Assembly: GCA_050084985.1 (NCBI GenBank)
Contig: JBITNC010000001.1
Location: 210,490,001-210,554,000, forward strand
DNA from: Nageia nagi
Taxonomy: Eukaryota > Pinophyta
Direction: 5' to 3'
Length of the DNA stretch: 64,000 nt
In this document: piece after piece, positions 1 through 13,195 of the stretch
Numbering within the stretch: the first letter of the stretch is position 1
How the letters are laid out: each line of letters begins with the position of its first letter
The notes under the pieces: model-generated
The model's input: the letters and a program-made list of their open reading frames with translations, nothing else
Databases searched by the model: none
What the model was told of the DNA's origin: nothing
Position numbers and translations under genes: made by a program

Positions 1-3000
1 CCCTTGATGTTGAGGTTTCAATTGAGTTTTAAATGAATTAGTTGAATTTGATGCTTTTTTATACCCAACTTTGGAAAATTCTTGAGTATAGAAATTCTCT
101 ATTTGACTAAGAAAGTTTTTTATCTATAACATTTACTAAAATATTGATACTCACTTTTCTAGATGCATCTCAAAACTTTATGGTTTTAAAATCATAATGA
201 TAAGCCACTTCAAGTATGAATTGTTATTACTATTTTTATAACTACTAGCTTGGTTTTGTTATTCTACACTACTTTATTCATTAAATATTATTTTCCTAAA
301 AATATAAACATGAATATATTTTATATTTATTATCTTCTCTTAGAGTTACTAAACTTCCATTGGGTCTTATTATTATGGCTCATTTTTAATATCATCTTGG
401 AAAGCCTACACTACTTGATCAACCATATCTTCTATCACTCCATCTTCTTTATAGTTATCTACCAAAGATTCCTTCCTTATTACTTCCATCATATTAATAT
501 TAATCATTGTAATTAATTGATCCAAATCTAGTATATTTATAATGTTTAAAGATTTTTTAATAGGTAATTCTATTTCAATAGGGGTTGATAGCATATGAAA
601 GATTTCAAAATTGATTGGTGATGAAGGAATTTTTTTCCTTTTATTTCTCCTTATCCTTCATCTCTTATCCCTTTTTCTATTTGAATAGAAATTTTATGAA
701 TTTCTACTCATGCATATTTTTATATCTTAATATTTAAAGGATGACCTAAAATTATCCTTATAATATTATTTAGTGTTATATTAAAGGTCATAATTGTTTG
801 TTGTAGTCATTAGCCCAAGTGAGTAAGATAACAATCCTTCAACTATGATCTTGATTTCCACCACTCTATTATAAGTATAATATCATATAATAATAGGTAT
901 CTTGATGAAAATGATATTAATTTTAGCACATATTCATATTGACATGACATTTATATCATGGATTCAAAGAAAATTATCTTATCTCTAATAAATTTGATTA
1001 ATTTTGTTGGTTGAATATTTACTCCATTAAATCAAATGTAAAAGGCATTTAGTTCCTCTAGGTAAAATCCTTCATAATATTTGATTACTTCTTTGATAGT
1101 TAGGAATATTCTAGAAATATTCCTATTGTGACTAATTTGGACAACTTTATTGAGATTATATATAAAAAAATTAGATACAATCAATCAATGAAACCCTTGG
1201 CTAGGTTTCCCTATCACTCTATTAGAGTTTTTACTAATGAACATCACAAATGGTTATCTTTTATGTTTAAAAGTATTTCTTCAAAAGAAATAATAATTAA
1301 GTCAAGCTATCATTCATTAAACTCATTTTCATTTTTAAATATTTATCTTATACTCAAATTTGTATAGATCTATCTAAATTGGTACCTTATCTATATAAGA
1401 TTATGTAAATATTTAATATATTATGAAAGGATTTGAAAATGAAGGAACAAACTCTAATTAAACAACTCAAATCAAATATTATAATTGAATTATTCAATAA
1501 ACAATGAAGGAATTTGCATTATGATATTAAAAGTTTTAAATATAAAAAATTACTAATAAAAATATGATAATATATAATTCCAGTAGTAATAAACTAGAAT
1601 TTCATTAATATTTCAAAATATACAAATCCTTAAGTATTTACCAAAAGTTATAAATTTGATCAAATTATGTAGCAAATCTATATAGTTTTATGTTCTAATA
1701 TAGAAACATAAAAAAAAAAACTATCTTTAGAATTCCACTCCTAGAAACCTTCTCAGTAAAACTCCATGAAATATATGACCTATAAAAAAGGAATACAAGG
1801 ATTGGATAGGGTTTAAATAATAAAACAAGTAAAATAACATGATTATACTTCAAAACTAAAATATACCTAGATAAAATGAGACTAAATTCTTTAGTAATTA
1901 TAATCCTCCTTTTTTTATGCTCATGCAAGTTGGTGTAATAAAAAGATAATTGGAAAAGAAAATAATTGCTAACTTTTTAACCTTTGATGACTATATTTTT
2001 TTTATTATTTAAAAATTTTCAATCTTGGTCAAAATATTGATCACACTCTTCCAATTCAACCCATTTTTCTACTATAAAATATGTTTGAGAAAAGATTGTA
2101 GTAGATAGACTATTAACCTCAAATCTACTATTCTCAACATACTCCATTCAAAATTCTAAAACTAAGATTATTTGATAAAATTTACAAACCAATTCATATA
2201 AATCTTTCAAATCTCCTTTGAATTATTTAAAAAAATTAATATAATCAATCTTTATACATAGTATTATGTTGCAATTATATATCCTTTACTAACCTCATGA
2301 ATAATGGAGACTTCATTCAAATCATTTATAATCTAGCTATTTGTACGAGGGAAAATTTTAAGATCTTCCCTAAAAAATGACTTTTAATAGGAGGGTGATC
2401 AATATTGAAACTTGTTAAAAAATGAGGCTATCAATTTTGAATTGTGTTACACTTGTTAGAAAAGGGATGAAAATTATAAATATAAGGTGAATGATTATTA
2501 AAATACTTAATTGATATATTTTCTTTTCTTTTATGAACAAATTTTGATAGAACCTACAAACCTTTGAGTTTAAAAGGATAGTAAAAGACTTATTTATTTA
2601 TCTATATCCAATAAAATTTAATAAAAATTAAAAGTATTAGACTAACTCAAATAAATACCATCAAATGTTTGATGTTTACCAATTCATAAAGCATCTAATA
2701 TACTAGTTAATTTTATTATTCAAGGATTATTAATTTCCACATGTTAAATATCAAACCCAAATAAAATTAAGGATTTATATAATGTATTACTCCACACAAA
2801 TCTAAAAACCAAATGATTTATTTAAAAAACTTATTGGCTCTGTAACTATTAAAACTCAATGTTTTCCTTTTTCTTATGATGAATGATAACATTAACATAG
2901 TTGAACCATAATTTGAATTTCTACAAGCTATAACTTAATTATATATTAATATTTTTTGTTTAAATTTTTTATATTAGTAACAAAATTATAAATTTTAAAA

Positions 3001-4759
3001 ATAAAAAACATTATTATGACTTTATTATATATACATAATCCATTAATATGTTCTTTGTATGCAAATTTCCATATAAGGCATCGGAATTGTTTGATGAGAC
3101 ATATGGATTCAATTAGAGTTGAAATTTGACACTTATATTGAATATTTTTTTATTTTTTTCAATATTTTTTATAGTATTTTTTTTTCTAAACATCATATAT
3201 GGAAGTTACATATTTTTTACTATTGTAAAAAATACATTTATAATATAATATAAAAGAAATCATAAATTCATTAATTTTTAAAACATTCATCTATGATATT
3301 TATATTTATATTTATATATATTTTTGATTTAAAAACATTTATGCATAATTAAAAATATAGAAAGAATATAATTATATTATTAATTTATTTTGAATATAAA
3401 ATATTTAAGTGTATATTGATGGGAATTATAATATGGAAACCATGATAAAAATAAATTTTTGATAGATAGGAGTAACCATAAAATTTCAACCCCAAGTTTA
3501 ATGGTTACAAACATACCTCAATGGATTTGAAAGGGCCTAAGTATGATAAAATTCTTCATTGAGATTCCATCTAGTGAATTGCAATTCTCACATGATATGC
3601 AATGGAAATAATATGTCCAAAAGATAAGGTAGATGATGGATAGGCACTTCCATGACTTGGGAGCTTAACCAACCCTCATATGCTTCTTGTAAGCCTTACG
3701 GAATATCATAATGGTTCAACATCATGAATGGTTGGATTTTTGATAACTACACATAGACTCATAAATTGAATGGTTTACATCACCTATTATAAAAGGAATA
3801 CAAATGTCATTCATATTTAAATTACCTTTTGTGTGTAAAGTGTTGACAATATTGTAATAAAATATTTTTCTCTCAACATTGATAATTTCCAATTTTATCA
3901 TTCACATATAATGAAGGTAAAATTTATCTCCTTAATGTTATTTTCAAATTGATACATATATAATTTTTTAATTAACAATAATAATACCATTCAAAAAATG
4001 CTAACTATTCATTACTTATGAAGCATAGAACTGATAAGAGAAATATGTCACCTAATCAAAATAAGATGAGCCATTCAAAGGATCAACTTGCAACCAATTC
4101 CAAGACTACATGTATGATGTTGAAGTTGACATTAGGCTCATGAAATTGGTGGGATGCAAGTTCACCCACATATTTATGATAATGAGAGGGAACAAGGGAT
4201 ATCTCACATTCGAGTGGATTTTTGGTCTCCCCATCATGAAAAAAGTTAACATGTATAGCTTTTGTTTGATGTTGATTAAGATTATTTATGTCATATGCAA
4301 CTTGGATGGGCTATCATTTTCAAGATAAATCTTCTTTATGATATGCATTTCCATGCAAATAAACTTGGGGAATACTATCATGATGTTAGATAAGAGATTA
4401 GAGAGGAATGCTAATTGGGAGCATTTGAGGTGAGTAACGATGGTGGGAGGGTGGTGCATTTAGGATGAAAAGGATGACATGCAATAGTGTATATACTAGA
4501 GCATATTAGAGATGTTCCCATCCCACCTATTTCCCTCTCATTCCAAGCCCTCATCCCTAAAAATTATAGCCTTACATTCTACTAAGATAAAGATATATCT
4601 TCCAAGATGGATAACTCCTCATCTATAGGTTCAAATCCTTAGAATTTTTCTAAGACTTATGATAATTATTCATATTCTATGATTTCACATATAAATAGCT
4701 ACCAATATTCTTTGAATCTAGTGATTAAACATGCATAAGAGGATGTGTGAGTCTCTCTC
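1..4759. other. AT-rich repeat debris without a recognisable gene
   Basis: This stretch has stops in all frames and no family I recognise. Two short parts read somewhat like former coding sequence: the minus strand at about 380-1,090 and the plus strand at 4,110-4,328 (72 codons). Neither shows a domain motif. A/T homopolymer-rich sequence dominates 2,900-3,420. The most likely reading is very old transposon sequence. Confidence 0.6.
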
Positions 4760-5240
4760 TACTATAGATTCATGAGAAATCTAAACCTTTCATTAGTGGC
4801 ATGGTTGGTCAAATGATCGAGTAGATTATCCTCTTGGCATACTGCCAACACTCTTGTAGCATATTATCATAATATTCTTGATGTAATGCCAAAAATTTCT
4901 TGGTATTCCTCCATATTCCTTTTACCATATCATACTATCATGTTAATACTTTTGGCCTACCATCATCATCCTCCTAGTGGTTACCATACTTGAATTCAAC
5001 AATTCTAGAAATGAGTTCAATATTGATATTAACTATTGCTCCTTTCCCCTAAATACTTTGATACCATAGCTTATACCATTTTCTTTTATAGTACTCATAT
5101 GGGACTTGGAAAATAAGGAAAAGTTTTCTATTCCTCCTATCTTGTAATATGGTAGATTATAAGTTGATGATGTCTTGATTATTATCATTGAGGAGCACCA
5201 CAAACTTGATGCTTTACCTATGGTCTCACACACCATCTTA
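4760..5240 (-). pseudogene. Decayed reading frame, unrecognised
   Basis: I do not recognise this product. On the minus strand an open stretch at 5,236-5,033 (67 codons) is followed by further frames at about 5,030-4,760 that read like protein once frameshifts and TAG/TGA stops are allowed for, with mixed charged and aromatic residues. No catalytic or zinc motif is visible. It sits in repeat-rich DNA with no neighbouring host gene, so a relic of a mobile element is more likely than a gene. Whether it is coding at all is uncertain. Confidence 0.3.
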
Positions 5241-5589
5241 TAAGATAAGCAAATTTTGAAATTATTTCCTAATAAATGATATATATCTTAACCTTTAAAT
5301 CAAATACATGTATTGTTTGATTAAAATAAAATATAGGGTGGATGTTAACTTGATGAAGGATTTGCAACTATTATTCATATTGGATAATGCAATTTAACAA
5401 GTATCGATAATACTTTTAATTTATAATTTCAAGATGTATAATAGATAAAATATTTTCATATTAAAGGTTTACCCTCTAAAAAATAATTATCAATTTAGCA
5501 TACACTCCCATAAAAATTAAAAATAAAATAAAACTGGGATGGATATGTAAGAAGTGGGACCCACCTTAATAGCCAAATTGAGAATTTGA

Positions 5590-6480
5590 AATCCTATATT
5601 TTAGCCATTTGGCTATAAGTTCATTGATAATATTTTCCTTGATTTATACCAACCCTTCATCTTTACAAAAGAAAGTTCCCATATAGGAATATATCTTAGG
5701 TAATTATTCATATTATATAACTCTACCAATAATTGACCAACTTACCATAGTTTCAAATAATTTTTACCAAACTTATCAAAATACTCTTAATTAAATCAAA
5801 GGTATATATAGTAGCATGAAGTTTTTTTATCTACCTCATCAAGAGGTGTATAAATACTCACCAAAGCACCATATAACATTACCAATATAGAAATCCTTCT
5901 TATCATCTCCTACTTAACCTCATCTTTGAAATTATTTAATATCTTAATAAAATCCAAAGAAAAAGAAAAATCATATAATGGAGGGGAATGAGAAAAGTCT
6001 ATTATAAAATTTTGAGGTGACTTGTTTACATCATCTTCAACCATAATATATTGAATAATAGGAGGTTTAATAAAAACTAAATCATTTGGAACTTTTGTAA
6101 TATGAACTATAGAAATTGGCACTTGATTCTTTAGCCATGGAACTTCTTATTGCAATTTAGAAATCTTATCTTTCATAATTAACATGTGAAATCTTCTTAG
6201 TATTTAGACTTAACTTTCTAAGACTAGGATCTAAAAGAGGGATCTTAATATTTAAAATTTCACCATCCCCTCTTTGAATTTATTCTTTTAGAATTTTAGC
6301 CTTTAGAATGATGTTATCTATTACTTTTCCAATGCGAATTATCCACATAACATCCTTTTTATTGGGATCAATAAATTTTGGCTTAGGATTTGGTTTGTTA
6401 GTATAAAATTCATGCTTATATATGAATAATTTACTTATTATTCCTCTTATTTATAAAAATAAGGATCTTCATATTATTTC
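5590..6480 (-). pseudogene. Decayed reading frame, unrecognised, possibly a transposon gag or linker
   Basis: Minus-strand frames from about 6,480 down to 5,590 have protein-like composition. One run at 6,122-5,910 is 70 codons without a stop, and the stretch upstream reads through with few stops (for example DPNKKDVMWIIRIGKV near 6,350). The position between repeat fragments and the frequent TAG and TAA stops suggest a retroelement open reading frame decayed by C-to-T change. I could not match it to gag, protease, RT or integrase motifs, so no function is assigned. Confidence 0.3.
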
Positions 6481-6600
6481 AACAAGGTAAGAAAATTATC
6501 ATATATCACCTTATTAAGTTCATCTTTCTTATAGAAAACCAAGGCTTAACAAAAGTCAAAGCAATACTAGTTCCTTTATATTTCATTTTCTTCAACACTA

Positions 6601-6857
6601 GTTGACTTCTATCATGTCATACTTTATGATCCAAAGTTATAGATTTATAGGATGTTGAGCATTGATCTATATCATTTGAATATCCTTATGATATTGCTTT
6701 GCATAATCACATCATATCTTTGAAAATTTCTTGCTTCTCATACTAGGTACACATTTTCTTGGTTTTATTTGGATAGCCTATATAAGTGATTTGCATCCTA
6801 TATTATAGATTTTTTTTTATTGTATTTACTATAGTAAATCATAATTTAGAGTCTACA
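6601..6857 (+). repeat. LTR-like fragment ending in GTCTACA
   Basis: The last part (6,702-6,857) is similar to 22,637-22,792, and the first part (6,601-6,690) is similar to 10,458-10,556. The fragment ends in GTCTACA and is followed at once by TATTGGTGAATC. The complete gypsy element's 5' LTR likewise ends in GTCTACA followed by TTTTGGTGAACC, its primer site. This is therefore probably the 3' end of an LTR with a following primer site. Its own start was not found. Confidence 0.45.
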
Positions 6858-7719
6858 TATTGGTGAATCTCAATTAATATTATGGAACTTATAATTTTTT
6901 ATTTTATGACATCAATTTTTCTAAGGAGTTATTCATGGAAAACCCTAGGTTTTATTTTATTTTTGGTTGAATTAATTTTCTCTAAATTTAGGAAATTTTA
7001 ATGCTTTGAAAACAAATTCTCCAAACAATATCATTATAGAAAAACTCAATTTTTGGAGGTCATTTTCTTACAATTAGTGAGATCTAGCATTAGAAATTTT
7101 TTCCCAAATCATAGATAAATGTAATTGGAAAATTTTGTGATTTTTTAAAGTCTAGATTTGCATTTTTCAATCAATTTTATGAAAAATTTTATAGAAAAAA
7201 ACACATCCAAAAATCATAAATTTTGAAAATATTTTGCAACTATTTGATAGCTCATTTTATGCTAAAAATTTGCTAAAATCATAGGTAATCATAGTAGGAA
7301 ACTTTTTGAGATTAATTTGAGCTTATTGCATGCATTTTTGTCAAGATTCTAGAGATTTTAAAATAAAATATTTTTGCATAAAACATGGAATTTTGAAGAT
7401 TGTTTTCTTTAATTTCAAAATTATTGGCATCATGAAACTTATCCCACATTATATATATATATATAAATTTTGCATGGTATAAAAGTGCTTAGTTTTTTTT
7501 ATTTCTTGAAGTTTTATATAAAACACTAGATATTGCATTTTAGCATGGCTAATACAAGTGATTTTTATTGAATATTTGAATATATTAAGTGATACATTTG
7601 CACCTTATCCTAAATAAAAAATTCCTAAAAATGAATTTTGTTCAAAATACCAATTAAAATAATCTTATGATGAAATCAATTTATCAAGTTCATATTTAAA
7701 TAATATGATATACAAAATG
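6858..7719. other. Non-coding, T/A-rich; possible retroelement leader
   Basis: Starts with the primer-site-like TTGGTGAATC and continues as T- and A-run-rich sequence without a reading frame. A leader between LTR and gag would fit, but the only support is the LTR-like end just upstream. Confidence 0.3.
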
Positions 7720-8640
7720 ACATGTCAATCATAGAAAATAAAGAGAATGATAGTGATAGTGATAGTGATGATTGTATGGCTAAAATTGATTATTATAAAT
7801 ATTTAAATCTTTAAGCTATAGATAAGTTTGAGATGTGTGATATTACATTTGAAATTTATCATCCTAAGATCAAATCAAGAAAATTAAAGAGCATATGTTA
7901 GACAATCCTTCTTTGATGATAGGCATTTATACTGATCTTGATTTAAAGAAAAAAAATCATGCATATCTATGGAAAGAAATGAATTCACTCTTAAAATATC
8001 CATACGGAAGAAAATATTATATACAAACAATTAACAAAGATGAAATATGAAAATAACAAAATAGTTTAAAAACTCAAACCAACATAAAAGGAACTCAAAT
8101 AGATTTCAAACCTTAAGCTGAACAATTAGAACTAAAACAACATCATTCAAAATTAATATCTTGAAAAAACTCAAAATTGCATGGCATCCATTTTGTAGAA
8201 AATTCTAAATAGAGTGCCCACATCAAAGAAAATTCAAAATATAGCATCCTTAATTTTATGTTTGAACAAAAATGTTTTAAACTATTGCCTTATGTCACAC
8301 TAATTCTAAATATTGATAAACTTGAGAATAAGTATTAATAGAAAAGGATGGTATGCATAAATTTTTAGAGTTGTATCACTCTATTTTTCATAATGGTATG
8401 CTTGAATAAGTTTCAATTCAATTACATCCAAATGATATTTGATTACAAGAATATAGAAAGCAAAGGGATTAGTCTTTTTAAAACTATCGATTTAAGAATG
8501 AACTCCTTAATGGGATTTTGCAAGATATGCCTCAATTAGTAAAACCTAAATAAATTGATCTTTTTGAATTAACAACATCTTAAGGTAAAGGAAATGCAAT
8601 ATAAAAATCTCAAATTATTATGGAAGAATGTAGTAAAAAT
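7720..8640 (+). pseudogene. Decayed reading frame with an acidic Ser-Asp run, unrecognised
   Basis: Around 7,735-7,775 a GATAGT hexamer repeat codes for alternating Ser and Asp. The frames after it (about 7,780-8,050) read like protein with few stops, with many Lys, Tyr and Ile residues. Further broken stretches continue to about 8,640. It lies about 0.86 kb downstream of the LTR-like end at 6,857 in the same orientation, which is where a gag would be expected. No zinc knuckle or gag core is recognisable, so this is only a positional suggestion. Confidence 0.3.
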
Positions 8641-9985
8641 CATGGTGGTCATTACACCACCCTCTAGTATATTATATTTTCTAATTTTACATATCATATA
8701 AGATGTATCTCATATAGGTTTGCACTTTTATAGGTTATATACCATTGGATTCAATCCCATGTATGCATTTGGTAACCATGAAAAATCTCATCAATTTTTT
8801 TTATTCATGTTATCTACATCTTTTCAATCACTCTCTATTGCTTCTTATTTCCTTTTTTCATGTTTTCATCTTCATCATTTCATCATGTCTTCTTCTTTCA
8901 TCAAATTTTCTTATCTTTATCTCCCATCAATATTCTTTAATTTGACATGTTAATCAAATGTATTATGTATAGAATAGTCTTGTATCTATTTACTACATCC
9001 CATATTAGTTATATTTCATAAAATATTTCAAAAATAAAAATAAATAAGGATTTGCATATAAATAGGTACAAAAATTAGAATCATAATAAAGTGGATATAG
9101 TCTTAGCTAGGGGTAGTTTTAGTTTATATTGGAGATAGTATAAGTTTTTAGCTAGAGGCATGATAGAAATTAGATGTCAAAGTACAAAGGCACAAATTTA
9201 GAGCAAGGATAAAAAATAGGAAAAATTTAATTACAAAAACTAGAGCATAAACATAGTGAAAGTATAATATTCATCATGCTAAAACCAAATAAATCAATTA
9301 AAAATAACCCATTTGAGGGGCACATAGGTAAGTACAAGGATGTTATTTCATCTCAAACTTTATTATATTTTAAATATATATGAAATTAAGAGAGTCCACA
9401 TCATGCAATATCTATATGTTTACTTTGAAAATTTGGCATAATTTCTTATATTTATCATATGATTTATTTACGATTATCTTTCATAAGTAATATATGTTTT
9501 ACTCATAATGTATTCAAAAATCCATTAGAATAAATGTCAAACCAATTCTATAGATAACAATAAGAAACCCTTATTACTTTGGAGAAATAAAGTACCCACT
9601 TTGCTTAAGGACATAAGAAAAAAAATTATATGCTATTATTTTCAACATGTTATTTTGTAAATGTTATATTCATTATTATTATTTTCAATATGTTATTTTA
9701 TAATGCTATATTCCTTTAAAAGATATGATTTATGCAGGTATATTTATTGCATGTTTTGTAGGCTATATCTCATATTATATTTTTTCCTTAACTTCCCACC
9801 CCATAGAGCTTTTCTAGGGTAACCAGGTCAAAATGGGGCATGAAGGAGGCAACAAGTTAATGACATCCACAAACCATTCAGGGGAGTACTCATTAAATTC
9901 AATTGAAAAAAATTATACACTTCTCTTTCATTCTTTGGATTATGCAATTTCAATGCCTTTCATTACATATGAAACATGGGAAAAA
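8641..9985. other. No gene seen
   Basis: The pyrimidine-rich stretch at 8,720-8,953 gives overlapping short frames that are rich in Phe, Ser and Leu because of composition. The block at 9,640-9,720 contains a near duplicate built on TTATTTTCAA(C/T)ATGTTATTTT. The end (about 9,976-9,985) is purine-rich, GGGAAAAA, directly before an LTR-like start. Confidence 0.5.
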
Positions 9986-10258
9986 TGTAGATGCCTAAAA
10001 ATAATTTATTATTTATTAATAAATCATATTTAAATTATATAATACATATATTATTTAAATTATGTAAATATCTATAATATCAAAAGTAATGTACTAATTA
10101 AATGCTAAACATGCACTAATCAAGGCTAATATCTCTTAATTATATTTATATCTAGAATTATCTTAAGAACATCATTAATATTGCATGTTATTCTATAATT
10201 CTATTAAAATGATTATTATTATTTCAAATTCATCTCTCACTCCTTTTATCCTTATAGG

Positions 10259-10267
10259 TATAAAAGG
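10259..10267 (+). promoter_or_regulatory. TATA-type box in the LTR-like sequence
   Basis: TATAAAAGG lies about 270 bases after the LTR-like start, followed by a GC-richer stretch. The position fits a retrotransposon LTR promoter. It is a sequence match only. Confidence 0.35.
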
Positions 10268-10647
10268 AGGTGCACTACATAATGACCCATATCGGATCTC
10301 TCTGATAGATGTTTGTCCATACATTGACTACACTACACTTACATTATGTATGGAACTTGTATAAGAATATATTATACTTTGAGCTTTATATACTTAATAT
10401 ATCTTATGCATATTCTAACTTTGCAAGTTTCACGATATTCTCTTCATGGAGAGGATTGTTGACATGGTGTCTATGCCATATTTCTTTACAATCCAAAGTT
10501 ATAGATTTGGAGAGTGTTGTGCATTGATATAGGTCATTGAAATATCCTTATAGCTCAATTATAATGTAACAACCTACCCAATTACACTTATTATGACCCA
10601 AAAACTTTCAATAATTTGAATGTGATTAAGATAATTTATGTTATGAG

Positions 10648-10652
10648 ATGAT
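10648..10652. repeat. Target site duplication ATGAT, left copy
   Basis: ATGAT directly precedes the 5' LTR. The same five bases follow the 3' LTR at 17,352-17,356. A 5-base duplication is standard for Ty3/gypsy integration. Confidence 0.85.
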
Positions 10653-11246
10653 TATAGATGCCTAAAACTTAATTATTATTTATTAAATAATTCATTTTAG
10701 AGCTTCAATGATGTATTATGTAAAAAGGGATTAAATAATACCCTAAGTCATGATAAAGCTATGTGATATATATAGTGGATCCTTGTGTCATATACAAGGT
10801 GTTAAAAAGATCTAAGTCATGTAAAGATGTATCATATATAAAGACATAAATTGATGAACTTAAACCTTATGGAAAAATGAATATGAGGAGGAATCTAAAG
10901 ATATTCTTGCACATATTACATCACTCTATTATGTGCAAATATTATTCATAAGTTATATCTTATATTTTCTATTTAATGATTATTTCATTTGCTCATTGAT
11001 ACATTCTTGATTGCATCTATTATATTGCTTATTTTAGGTTGCCAACAACGTGCAATTGAATGAATGTATGCTCATGTTTTATGTATTTTTCTTCTAATGG
11101 AATGAATATGTGATCTAATTAAACATAAGTATCTTTCTATTATTTGTTATTACCATATTTTAGATATATGTTAATAAAAACAAAGTAGACCAATAGTGCA
11201 TTAATTAACCCCCATAAACAATTATATGCATTATTTTGGGTCTACA
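10653..11246 (+). repeat. 5' LTR of the gypsy element
   Basis: 594 bases. It aligns along its length with the 3' LTR. It starts TATAGATGCC where the 3' copy has TGTAGATGCC, so the terminal TG has mutated, and it ends GGGTCTACA. Compared with the 3' LTR it lacks one 25-base unit bounded by TTTTAGGC repeats. Confidence 0.92.
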
Positions 11247-11260
11247 TTTTGGTGAACCCA
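11247..11260 (+). other. Primer binding site
   Basis: TTTTGGTGAACCCA directly follows the 5' LTR, where a tRNA primer anneals for minus-strand DNA synthesis. I do not assign the tRNA. Confidence 0.6.
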
Positions 11261-11339
11261 TGTATTTGATTTATGTTTCCCTTGTGGTGAGATCTTGTGA
11301 AACTTCTATCATAGGTATATGCCTCTAGCAGTGTACATT

Positions 11340-12480
11340 ATTATTATTAGGTTGTCAATGGCATGAAAATGGAGCATATTATGCCCCTCCTTTAGAAATT
11401 GAACACAAACATGGCTAAAATGCAAAAATAAATAGCAATAATGAATAATTTAGGCAATTTAGCATCCAATCCTACTATCCAATCTTAGCCTTTTAATATC
11501 ATACAATCATAAAGTTTGGTGAATATGGTAACATCTTCACTTCACCCTTGATATTTGACATCCATAATTTTTCCCTCCAACCTACCATAAGGCCCCCAAG
11601 TTCAAGATGTTTAATGGTGAACAAGATCCCAAATAACATCTCATTAGCTTTTAGGAGGAGTGCTTACTAAAGTTAGGATCAAAGGAAAGATTGATGATGA
11701 AATTATTCCCAAGGAGTCTAAAAGGATATGCTATTCAATGGTTCTATGCTCTACCTTATAATTCAATTGATTTGTTTAAGACCTTAGTCAAAGCATTCAT
11801 GGGCCAATACAAGCACAATATCAAGGAGTAAAGCAATGTGTTTGAATTATGCACACTTCAAAAAGGAATCAATAAAATCATAGATAAGTATATTCTATGC
11901 TTCAAAAAGGTATGGTAATATATTAGAAGTAAATTATATTAGCATAAAATTTATGCTATTTTTTATGAATCTATTATACCTATTCTTCATTTACATGCTC
12001 CTAGTGCTAAAGATATAGGTTTTAGTTTCCTAGTCCAACATTTATTGTAAAAAGAAAAGGTATTATTAGATTTAGGTGAGCTTAAGTATGCACCTAACCC
12101 TTTTATTAAATATAATATCAAAACATATGCAAACAAATATGAAAAACTAGAACATATGATGGGTAGACCTACTTCTCCTCCAAAGTTGCAAAGGTCTAAT
12201 ATTGCAAAAGAGAATTCATACACATTTTCAATGCAACCACATATTATTTTGAGGGATCTAATGAAAAAAAGACTTTTGCATCCCCTTGAATGATCTCCTC
12301 AAGATGATAATACTCCCATGAGATGCTTTAATTACTATTGCACTTACCATAAAAGAAAAGGGCATGCTACAAACTTTTGCAAGATATTAGAGACAACAAT
12401 ATTGGAGCTTATTGAGCAAGGAAGGTGTAAAATTGATGAAAGCCTTACCAACCAAGGATCTATAATTAATATCTTCTTGA
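11340..12480 (+). pseudogene. gag of the Tat-type gypsy element, broken
   Basis: Encodes the structural Gag protein that forms the virus-like particle and binds the element RNA. The retrotransposon gag core reads at about 11,570-11,935 (for example FKMFNGEQDP, then GYAIQWFYALP), across frames interrupted by TAG and TAA. A zinc motif follows at 12,339-12,380 in the order C-TY-H-KRKG-H-ATNF-C, which keeps all four metal ligands of the C-x2-H-x4-H-x4-C form seen in this lineage. A well preserved 78-codon frame spans 12,318-12,554. Stops at several expected Gln positions fit CAG-to-TAG decay. It directly precedes the protease region. Confidence 0.85.
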
Positions 12481-12834
12481 TGAAAAAAGAGGTTTTCACT
12501 AACTTAATAAGAGGATGCCCACACCATATTCCAAATCTAATCATAATAGAATAATTAAGTATCCCACTTGATCCTCAAGTTTATAGCATGATTGATCAAT
12601 TGAAAAATACACCTACAAAAATTGATCTATATGATATTATTTCTACTTGTCAAGTTCATAGGGATATATTATATGCATTATTTAAAAAAGAAACTTATTT
12701 AAAAAAGCAACTATCCCTACTAATATTTTAGCTACTATATTTTCTAAAAAAAATAGAACCATTAAGGAATGTGATGCTATTTCTTTTTAAAAATATGAAA
12801 AGATTAATCAAGAATGGTTAGATAAATATTTAGC

Positions 12835-13195
12835 TTTATATATCACACTTATGGTTGATGGATGGAAAGTTAAATGAACAATGGTAAATAATAGATCAGC
12901 TATAAATGTATGCTCTAATATCTCATCAAAGAAACCATTAGGAATAACTACAATTATGATTACTATAGCTTTTAGGACTATAGCAATAAATTTTTAGATT
13001 ATAGAGTCCAAGTTATCATATAACATGCCATTGGGGAGACCTTGGATTCATGATATGGATGCAATACCATCCATATTACATGGAATATTAAAGTTCATAT
13101 TTCAAGATGAAGTACATATAGTCATGGCAGATCCTAAGCCATATGCACTATATAATATTGCTAATTTTGAAGATCTTACCATGTTACTATCATGA
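12835..13195 (+). pseudogene. Protease domain of the gypsy polyprotein, broken
   Basis: An aspartic (retropepsin-like) protease that would cut Gag-Pol. The recognisable part is VNNRSAINVCS near 12,880-12,915, where the family has an Asp-Gly-Ser type active site. The catalytic Asp is read as Asn here, so the site is lost. It is followed by a conserved GRPWIHDMDAIPS stretch at about 13,036-13,075. One stop interrupts the segment before the active site. It lies between gag and the linker to RT. Confidence 0.7.

Larger units (their letters stand above)
9986..10652 (+). repeat. LTR-like sequence interrupted by the gypsy insertion
   Basis: Begins TGTAGATGCCTAAAA, which matches the first 15 bases of the gypsy 3' LTR at 16,733, and is preceded by a purine tract as a 3' LTR would be. 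It contains a TATA-type box at 10,259-10,267. The part at 10,458-10,556 is similar to 6,601-6,690. The complete gypsy element entered this sequence after position 10,652, duplicating ATGAT. The other end of this LTR was not located with confidence. Confidence 0.5.

Noticed and set aside
7744-7770. CRISPR-like or satellite array from the GATAGT repeat
   Set aside because: Only a few six-base units without spacers. Simple sequence.
8720-8953. Phe/Ser/Leu-rich frames resembling membrane segments
   Set aside because: Pyrimidine-rich composition gives this in two frames at once. No start context, domain or conserved partner is seen.
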